From NCBI RefSeq assembly GCF_004348455.1, contig NZ_SMKA01000047.1, positions 1 through 39,288 of the forward strand: DNA of 39,288 bases, read 5' to 3'. This document shows, piece after piece, positions 34,505-39,288 of the stretch. Source of the stretch: Kribbella albertanoniae. GTDB lineage: Bacteria > Actinomycetota > Actinomycetes > Propionibacteriales > Kribbellaceae. The stretch's first letter is position 1. Every line of letters starts with the position of its first letter. The position numbers and the translations under genes are program-made. A model generated the notes under the pieces. It worked only from the letters and a program-made list of their open reading frames with translations. It was not told the origin of the DNA and ran no database searches.

Positions 34505-34512
34505 GTGGGGTT

Positions 34513-34779
34513 ATGGAGCTGATCGCCTACTTCTGGGAGCAGGAGGACGCCGAGTCGGTGGCTGCGCAGTTGGACGGCGTCGTACGGCGGGGGCGGTTCC
34601 ACGGAGAGGACGACGACGAGGACCACCCGTGGCTCGTCGTACTGGGTGCTGTGGACCGCGCCGTACTGGACGCTCTGCTGGCCGAATACGACGGGTGGCT
34701 GGAGACTGCGGCCTCCGAGCCGGCGGTGGCTGTGGCTCCCCCGCCGTTGCCCAGTGGGCCCAAGCGCTTCAAGAAGTGA
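34513..34779 (+). CDS. Small acidic hypothetical protein
   Basis: An 88-residue protein, MELIAYFWEQEDAESVAAQL, then a beta-alpha pattern (VVRRGRFHGEDDDEDHPWLVVL, AVDRAVLDALLAEYDGWLE) and a proline-rich tail ending KRFKK. It is strongly acidic in the middle and basic at the end. The pattern looks like a small ferredoxin-like fold in the SPOR/RNA-binding size range, but no family is recognised. I recall small genes of this type beside dapF in related actinobacteria. Its start is 24 bases from that of dapF, suggesting divergent leaderless transcripts. The 3' end overlaps the racemase gene by 11 bases tail to tail. Confidence 0.65.
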   Translation: MELIAYFWEQEDAESVAAQLDGVVRRGRFHGEDDDEDHPWLVVLGAVDRAVLDALLAEYDGWLETAASEPAVAVAPPPLPSGPKRFKK

Positions 34780-35878
34780 GTTCGATGGTGGCGACGACGT
34801 TCTGCCTGATGAAGTCGGTGTCGACGTCGTGGCCCAGACCTGCTGTGGTCGGCACCTGTACGACGCCCTGGGTGGCAACGACGGGTGGAGTGATGACGTC
34901 CTGGGCGTAGTACTTCGCGGAGGCTGAGACGTCGGACGGGAGCGTGAATCCGGGGAGGCTGGAGAGCGCGACGTTCGCCGCCCGGCCGATGCCGAACTCG
35001 TGCATGCCGCCGCACCAGACCGGGATCCCTGCCTGGTGCGCGAGATCATGTGCAGCTCGAGCTGCAGTGAGGCCGCCCATCCGGGAGATCTTGATGTTCA
35101 GGATCCTCAGTGCGTCCAGAGAGAGCGCGATCTTGAGATCATCGACGGTCTCAACGCTCTCGTCGAGGCAGATCGGGGTGCTGATCTGCTGCTGCAGACG
35201 CGCATGGGCGAGCAGATCTCGTGGGGCGAACGGTTGCTCGATCATCGTCAGGCCGAACTCGTCCAGTGCTTTCAGTTGAGATGAATGCTCCGCGGTGTAG
35301 ATGCCGTTGGCATCGACATGGAGATCCAGCTCGGGGTAGGCGGCGCGGACCGCGCGGACCGGTTCGACGTCCCAGCCTGGGGCGATCTTGAGTTTCACGC
35401 GGGGATATCCGGCCGCGAGATGCCGCTCAACCTCGGTCAGCAGATCGTCGATCGTCGGCTCGATACCGAGCGAGACACCGGCCACGACCTCGCTCCGGCT
35501 ACCGCCGAGCGCCGCGGCCAGCGGGACGTCGTTACTGGTTGCCCAGAGCACCCATCCGGCCACGTCCAGACCCGACTTCGCGAACTGGTTGCCGCGTACT
35601 TTCGCCCAGAACTGCGGGACCTCCTCGGGCCGCTCCCATTCCTTGCCGAGGATCGCGGGCACGAGATAGCGCTCTCCGAGGAGCCAGCAGGTCTCGACGG
35701 TCTCGGGCGCGTAGTACGGGTCGGACGGCGAGGCGATCTCTCCCCAGCCCACGGCACCGGATTCGTCGGTCAGTTCGACCAGGATGTGGTCGAGCAGGCT
35801 CTTGCCGTGCGAACTGGTCCGGAACTCGTGCACCAGCGGCAACCGGACCCGGTGCAGCTTGGCCGCGACGATCTTCAT
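34769..35878 (-). CDS. N-succinylamino acid racemase / o-succinylbenzoate synthase family enzyme
   Basis: A 369-residue enolase-superfamily enzyme of the MenC/NSAR type. Both catalytic lysines and all metal ligands are present: K162-x-K164 in VKLKIAPGWD, D189 (LHVDANG), E214 (MIEQPF), D239 (ICLDES) and K263 (NIKISRMGG). Positions coincide almost exactly with those I recall for the Amycolatopsis N-acylamino acid racemase. No menaquinone genes are near; instead the operon holds a COG3375-like GNAT acyltransferase and the divergent gene encodes an M20 deacylase, so racemisation of N-succinyl amino acids is the better call than OSBS. The ATG follows GAGAGGAAC and begins 10 bases after the SIS gene stop. 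Confidence 0.9.
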   Translation of the reverse strand: MKIVAAKLHRVRLPLVHEFRTSSHGKSLLDHILVELTDESGAVGWGEIASPSDPYYAPETVETCWLLGERYLVPAILGKEWERPEEVPQFWAKVRGNQFAKSGLDVAGWVLWATSNDVPLAAALGGSRSEVVAGVSLGIEPTIDDLLTEVERHLAAGYPRVKLKIAPGWDVEPVRAVRAAYPELDLHVDANGIYTAEHSSQLKALDEFGLTMIEQPFAPRDLLAHARLQQQISTPICLDESVETVDDLKIALSLDALRILNIKISRMGGLTAARAAHDLAHQAGIPVWCGGMHEFGIGRAANVALSSLPGFTLPSDVSASAKYYAQDVITPPVVATQGVVQVPTTAGLGHDVDTDFIRQNVVATIELTS

Positions 35879-35888
35879 TGCGTTCCTC

Positions 35889-36548
35889 TCAACTGATGTA
35901 CAGGCCCAGCTCGGTGTTCAGGCGATCGCGTTCTCCGAGCCGGCGGCGGGCGCCCTTGGCGCTGGCGGTCGTGAGAGTCGCGAGAACGTGCAGGACAGAC
36001 GCGATCACGGTCGGCGAGTCGACGTACGATGCGCTGCCGGTGGCGACGTAGATGCATTGATCCGCGACCGCTGCCAGTGGGGCGTCCTCGAAGTCCGTGA
36101 CGACGACGAGCTCACCGCCAGCCGCCTTGAAAGAACGCGCGATCTCGACCGTATCCCGTCGATACCGGCGCAGCGAGAACGCGACCATGAGATCGCTGGA
36201 CCGGACATCGGACAGTACGTCGACCGCCCGCACGACGGTCCCGTCGACGAGTGTCACCTGGGACAAGCCGGCGCTGAGGTCGAAAGCGAGCAGGGACGCG
36301 TACGAGAACGACTTCGCCGAGCCGACCACGAACCGCCGCCGTGCCGCAACGATCCGAGCCGCAGCCAGCGCGATCGCATCATCGGCCAGGATCTTGTCGA
36401 GCGCTTCCTCGATCGAGGCCCGCTCCTGCTCGACCACCCGCCGCTGAAGCAGGGTCGACGACCGCCTTTGCAGGCGCGCGTCGTACCGGTCCTGTGGGCT
36501 GGTGAGCTCGCGGTTCCGCTCCTCGTTGCCGCTCTCTCGGCTGCTCAC
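35889..36548 (-). CDS. SIS-domain protein related to RpiR regulators but lacking the HTH domain
   Basis: The 219-residue protein matches the C-terminal part of RpiR-type regulators: a linker helix (about 38-62, VVEQERASIEEALDKILADD) and a SIS sugar-isomerase fold (about 65-195: RRRFVVGSAKSFSYASLLAF, SSDLMVAFSLRRYRRDTVEI, GGELVVVTDFEDAPLA). The first 37 residues are polar and lack the roughly 75-residue helix-turn-helix found in full RpiR proteins. Truncation by frameshift is unlikely, because its ATG overlaps the stop of the upstream acyltransferase gene (ATGA), leaving no room for a lost domain. It may sense a metabolite or work with another DNA-binding partner. Confidence 0.82.
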   Translation of the reverse strand: MSSRESGNEERNRELTSPQDRYDARLQRRSSTLLQRRVVEQERASIEEALDKILADDAIALAAARIVAARRRFVVGSAKSFSYASLLAFDLSAGLSQVTLVDGTVVRAVDVLSDVRSSDLMVAFSLRRYRRDTVEIARSFKAAGGELVVVTDFEDAPLAAVADQCIYVATGSASYVDSPTVIASVLHVLATLTTASAKGARRRLGERDRLNTELGLYIS

Positions 36549-37225
36549 TCGGCTGCTCCGAACAGGTACGACGCGGTGTGCTCGTCGTCGCGATGGAGGC
36601 CGATGGCAACGAGTCCCTTGGCCAGGAGTTCGGCGAACTCGTCGCGCACCCGAGCAATCACCGGCGCCGTCACCGCGGCGCGGTCAACCGGCACATCGAT
36701 GCGGGCCACTGGATAAGGCTCAGGGACCTGACTGGGCTCGGGGTCCGTTGTCAGGTTCCATTCGACGACCAGGCGGTCGGTGCCGGGGCCGTAGAGATCG
36801 GGGGCGTACCAGCGGCCACGGGCGCCGAGGACATTCAGGTTGAAGTGGGCGTTGCGGAGCTGGAACGGGTCGTAGGTCCAACGCATCCGGGTCATGCCGC
36901 TGGCCAGCGCCACCTCGCGCTGGGCGTACTTGAGCATCCGTCCGAGACCGCGACCCTGCAGCTCGGCGGCCACGACGGCTGACTGGGAATAGTGGTAGAG
37001 AGCGCTCTCTGAGGTCCCCGGGAATCCGTAGGCGAAGGCGACCAGCCGATCGGCCGTATCAAGAACGCCGACCACGGATCCACCGTTCCCGGCCAGCGCG
37101 GCGAGCAACCGGGGATTGAGGCCGTGATCCGGCTGCTGATAGCCGAACACCGCGCGATACAGCGCCGCGGCCTCGGCGTACTGCTCCGGGGTCTGCAGCG
37201 AGACCGCCCTGAAGTCGTCGGACAC
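36545..37225 (-). CDS. COG3375-like GNAT acyltransferase, probable amino-acid N-succinyltransferase
   Basis: A 226-residue GNAT protein with the acyl-CoA loop VAAELQGRGLGRMLKYAQRE (about residues 86-105), followed by the block MRWTYDPFQLRNAHFNLNVLG (about 113-133) and GPGTDRLVVEWNL (about 145-157). That pair of motifs is characteristic of the COG3375 group. In Geobacillus kaustophilus such a protein N-succinylates D-amino acids as the first step of conversion to L-amino acids, with a racemase and an M20 desuccinylase next. All three are present here. GTG 37225 has GAGAGGAG upstream. It leads the minus-strand operon with the SIS protein and racemase genes. The acyl donor and amino-acid range are inferred. 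Confidence 0.82.
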   Translation of the reverse strand: MSDDFRAVSLQTPEQYAEAAALYRAVFGYQQPDHGLNPRLLAALAGNGGSVVGVLDTADRLVAFAYGFPGTSESALYHYSQSAVVAAELQGRGLGRMLKYAQREVALASGMTRMRWTYDPFQLRNAHFNLNVLGARGRWYAPDLYGPGTDRLVVEWNLTTDPEPSQVPEPYPVARIDVPVDRAAVTAPVIARVRDEFAELLAKGLVAIGLHRDDEHTASYLFGAAE

Positions 37226-37333
37226 CGCACGCTCCTCTCAAAGATACGGAACGGATCATGTCCGCCGTACGAGTAAAACTGGTGACGACTGAGCGAGTCA
37301 ATCGGCGACCGGATGATGATACGTTCACTATCC

Positions 37334-38446
37334 ATGGACCTCCCGCTCATGATCGACCGCCTCCGCAGCTACGTCGAGGACGAGACCCGGACCGGCGATG
37401 CCACCGCCCTCAACGCGTTCGCCGACCGCCTGGTCCACCGGTACACCGAACTGGGCGCCACCGCCCGCCGAGTCCCCAGCCCCACCGGCGACCACGTCGT
37501 CGCAGATTTCCCGGGCCAGGGAGCGCTCTCTGACGCCGCACCGGTCCTGTTTCTCGCGCACCACGACACTGTCTGGCCGATCGGGCAACTCGCCGGCGCA
37601 ATGCCCTGGCGGCTACAGGACGGCGTGATCCACGGCCCCGGAGTGTTCGACATGAAGGGCGGACTAGTGATCCTGGAGACCGCCCTCGCCCACCTCGTCG
37701 GAAACGGTGCGGATCATCGGCCGGTGCAGGTGATCGTGGTCGCCGACGAGGAGGTTGGGTCGCCGTCAGCGCGGGAACTGGTGACGACGGAGTCGGCCGG
37801 GGTGGTGGCTGCGTTCGGGCTCGAGCCGCCGCATCCGAACGGGGATCTCAAGACGTCGCGCTGGGGCAGTACGCGAATCCGGATCACCGTCACCGGTCGG
37901 GAGGCGCACGCGGCACTCGACCCAGAGAGCGGTATCTCGGCGATCGACGAGCTGGTCGACCAACTGATCGCGGTGCGTTCGGTGGTTGCGCGGCACGAGC
38001 ACGTGCTCTGCAACGTGGGCACGTTGGAGGGCGGCGGGCGGACGAACGTGGTCGCTGGGTCGGCGTGGGCGGATATCGGGTTTCGGTTCATGGATCCCGA
38101 GACCGAGAGCGCCGTACTGGAGGCAGTCACCGCATTGCCCGCACTGCGGGCCGGGGCCGTTGTCGAGGTGAAGGTGATGTCGAATCGGCCGGCCTGGCAG
38201 CCCTCGGCGGCAACCGAGGACCTGCTTGCGAAGGTGGTTGCGGCTGGGGAGTCGATCGGTCAGGAGGTAGGCGGAGCGGCCGCCTCGGGCGCGGCGGATA
38301 CCAATCTGACCGGCTGGCTCGGGATTCCCACGCTCGACGGACTGGGCCCGGTAGGCAAGGGCGCGCACGCCGTCCACGAACAAGCAGTCGCCGCCAGCCT
38401 CGCCGAACGAGCCGCCCTCGTCGCCGCCATCATCACCACGATCTGA
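37334..38446 (+). CDS. M20-family metallopeptidase, probable N-succinyl/N-acyl-amino acid deacylase
   Basis: The 370-residue enzyme is an M20 dizinc amidohydrolase of the CPG2/ArgE type. Metal ligands are readable: H76 and D78 in LFLAHHDTVWP, D106 in PGVFDMKGG, the catalytic pair E139-E140 in VVADEEVGS, and a late histidine in KGAHAVHEQ. The dimerisation domain carries TGREAHAALDPESG. It would release L-amino acid from its N-succinyl form as the last step of the pathway formed with the divergent racemase and acyltransferase genes. ATG 37334 lies eight bases after a TACGTT -10 element, suggesting a leaderless mRNA; ATG 37313 is an in-frame alternative. Confidence 0.9.
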   Translation: MDLPLMIDRLRSYVEDETRTGDATALNAFADRLVHRYTELGATARRVPSPTGDHVVADFPGQGALSDAAPVLFLAHHDTVWPIGQLAGAMPWRLQDGVIHGPGVFDMKGGLVILETALAHLVGNGADHRPVQVIVVADEEVGSPSARELVTTESAGVVAAFGLEPPHPNGDLKTSRWGSTRIRITVTGREAHAALDPESGISAIDELVDQLIAVRSVVARHEHVLCNVGTLEGGGRTNVVAGSAWADIGFRFMDPETESAVLEAVTALPALRAGAVVEVKVMSNRPAWQPSAATEDLLAKVVAAGESIGQEVGGAAASGAADTNLTGWLGIPTLDGLGPVGKGAHAVHEQAVAASLAERAALVAAIITTI

Positions 38447-38558
38447 TCCAGCAGCCCACAGGCCAACCCCTTCGCCGGCCAGATCGTGCTGAGGGCCCGG
38501 CGCGACGCCTGGCCTCCGGCGGTAGACCTGGTTGATCCCCTTGCCTGTAAGGGCGGAT

Positions 38559-38587
38559 TTGCCTCGTTATCGTTCTGTGACTATAGT
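38559..38587 (+). promoter_or_regulatory. Promoter of the DUF222/HNH gene (leaderless)
   Basis: TTGCCT (38559-38564) is followed after 17 bases by TATAGT (38582-38587). The expected start point coincides with the ATG at 38595, so the transcript is probably leaderless. Confidence 0.65.
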
Positions 38588-38601
38588 CGAACACATGTTC
38601 G
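38588..38601. promoter_or_regulatory. Perfect LexA box over the start codon
   Basis: CGAACACATGTTCG matches CGAAC-N4-GTTCG exactly, and with its flanking T and A forms a 16-bp palindrome. It abuts the -10 element and contains the ATG of the gene at 38595, so bound LexA would block initiation directly. Confidence 0.85.
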
Positions 38602-39288
38602 AGGAAGAGTTGTTGACGCTATCGACGGCCGACTTGCTGGAGTCGGCCGCCGAAGAACGTGCGGCCGAATCCCGGTCGGCCACACGCTCCCTCGTGCATG
38701 CGGTCGTGTACGCCGATCGCTTCCATCCCGACGTCTGTCCGGATCGTCCAGGCCGTCGTGCGAGCGATGGCCGCGAGCGTGCGGTGGTGCTCGGCGGTGA
38801 CGGCTGCCCACCGATCCTGGAGTTCTGTGTCTCCGAGTACGGCGCGGTAGTCGGAGTGTCCCCGGGAGTGGCGCGGGACTATCTCGCGAACGCGCTGGCG
38901 TTGCGGGCCCGGTTTCCGTTCGTCTGGGCCCGGGTGCTGGCGGAGAAGGTCACGGCCTGGAAGGCGCGCAACCTCGCCCGTGACTGCGAGAAGCTGTCGC
39001 TGGAGGCTGCGCTGTACGTCGACAAGCGCGTAGCGCACCTGCTTGACAGCATCTCGCCGACCCGGCTGGCCAAGATCATCAAAGCCGCGAAGATGCACGC
39101 CGACCCCGACCTGGCAAAGGCCGAGGCGGCTGAGAAGACCGACGAGCGTGGCGTCTGGGTAGGCCGCTCCGACGAGCACGGCACCAAAACCTGCGTGATC
39201 AAGGCGTCCTCGGGGGCGGTCCGGCGGCACAAGGCAAAGATCGACGAGATCGCCGACGCCCTGCTGGCCCTCGGCGACAAGCGCAGCG
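38595..39288 (+). CDS. DUF222 / 13E12-repeat family protein, probably with a C-terminal HNH nuclease domain (partial)
   Basis: The frame starts MFEEELLTLSTADLLESAAE and runs open off the right edge for 231 codons. The visible part is the helical DUF222 region: repeated helices with ERAAESRSATRSLVHAVVYA, a VSEYGAVVGVSPGVARDYLA segment, RFPFVWARVLAEKVTAWKAR and SPTRLAKIIKAAKMHADP. In Actinobacteria this region usually precedes an HNH nuclease domain, which would lie outside the window. The start is fixed by the leaderless promoter. Several 13E12-family genes of Mycobacterium tuberculosis belong to the LexA regulon, which agrees with the LexA box here. The molecular role of the family is not established; mobility or damage-linked cleavage has been proposed. 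Confidence 0.82.
   Translation, partial: MFEEELLTLSTADLLESAAEERAAESRSATRSLVHAVVYADRFHPDVCPDRPGRRASDGRERAVVLGGDGCPPILEFCVSEYGAVVGVSPGVARDYLANALALRARFPFVWARVLAEKVTAWKARNLARDCEKLSLEAALYVDKRVAHLLDSISPTRLAKIIKAAKMHADPDLAKAEAAEKTDERGVWVGRSDEHGTKTCVIKASSGAVRRHKAKIDEIADALLALGDKRS

Noticed and set aside
34769-35878. Annotation of the racemase gene as menC for menaquinone synthesis
   Set aside because: The family cannot be split by motifs alone, but no men genes are nearby while acyltransferase and deacylase partners are, so the amino-acid racemase role is preferred.

Overview
The window is high-GC actinobacterial DNA. The first bases are the 5' end of a 16S rRNA gene on the minus strand, and that sequence together with the gene content (NrdR-NrdJ, LexA beside a LysM protein, GTG starts, apparently leaderless genes, many GTAC-containing codons) points to Nocardioidaceae, most likely Kribbella or a close relative. 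The genus is inferred from memory of the 16S 5' region; no search was run.

Layout. 1-757: start of a ribosomal RNA operon reading leftward, its leader and promoter, and a hairpin that separates it from upstream genes. 758-5122: a class-C beta-lactamase-like serine hydrolase, a small membrane protein, an HTH protein, a short conserved hypothetical gene, a membrane-anchored hypothetical and a small CHAT/caspase-like protein. 5322-7534: an aldo/keto reductase and two secreted proteins, one behind a LacI-type operator. 7572-12389: nrdR-nrdJ with paired NrdR boxes, followed downstream by a decayed, intein-like LAGLIDADG endonuclease ORF. 12689-18561: a GH39 glycosidase, a secreted glycerophosphodiester phosphodiesterase, a nucleoside hydrolase, a TetR regulator with a clear operator, and a GNAT acetyltransferase. 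18521-20726: a divergent LysM/lexA SOS module, then a glutathione peroxidase. 20871-23842: a DinG-like helicase translationally coupled to an ATP-dependent DNA ligase. 23898-32010: a fused SecDF, a secreted subtilisin, a two-component system and a secreted M6 metalloprotease. 32074-34779: dapF and hflX with a divergent small gene. 34769-38446: a cluster matching the N-succinyl-amino-acid route for converting D- to L-amino acids (GNAT acyltransferase, SIS-only protein, racemase, divergent M20 deacylase). 38595-end: 5' part of a DUF222/HNH (13E12-type) gene with a perfect LexA box over its start codon.

Two regulatory themes recur. SOS control: four LexA-box-like sites lie between the LysM gene and lexA, and a fifth, perfect site sits on the DUF222/HNH gene. 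Nucleotide supply: the nrdRJ promoter carries two NrdR boxes 31 bp apart and a cluster of DnaA-box-like sequences. The observations most worth a second look are the intein-like ORF behind nrdJ, the stand-alone caspase-like protein, the SIS protein that has lost its DNA-binding domain inside the racemase operon, and the LexA-controlled DUF222/HNH gene. No tRNA gene, insertion sequence or CRISPR array was seen.
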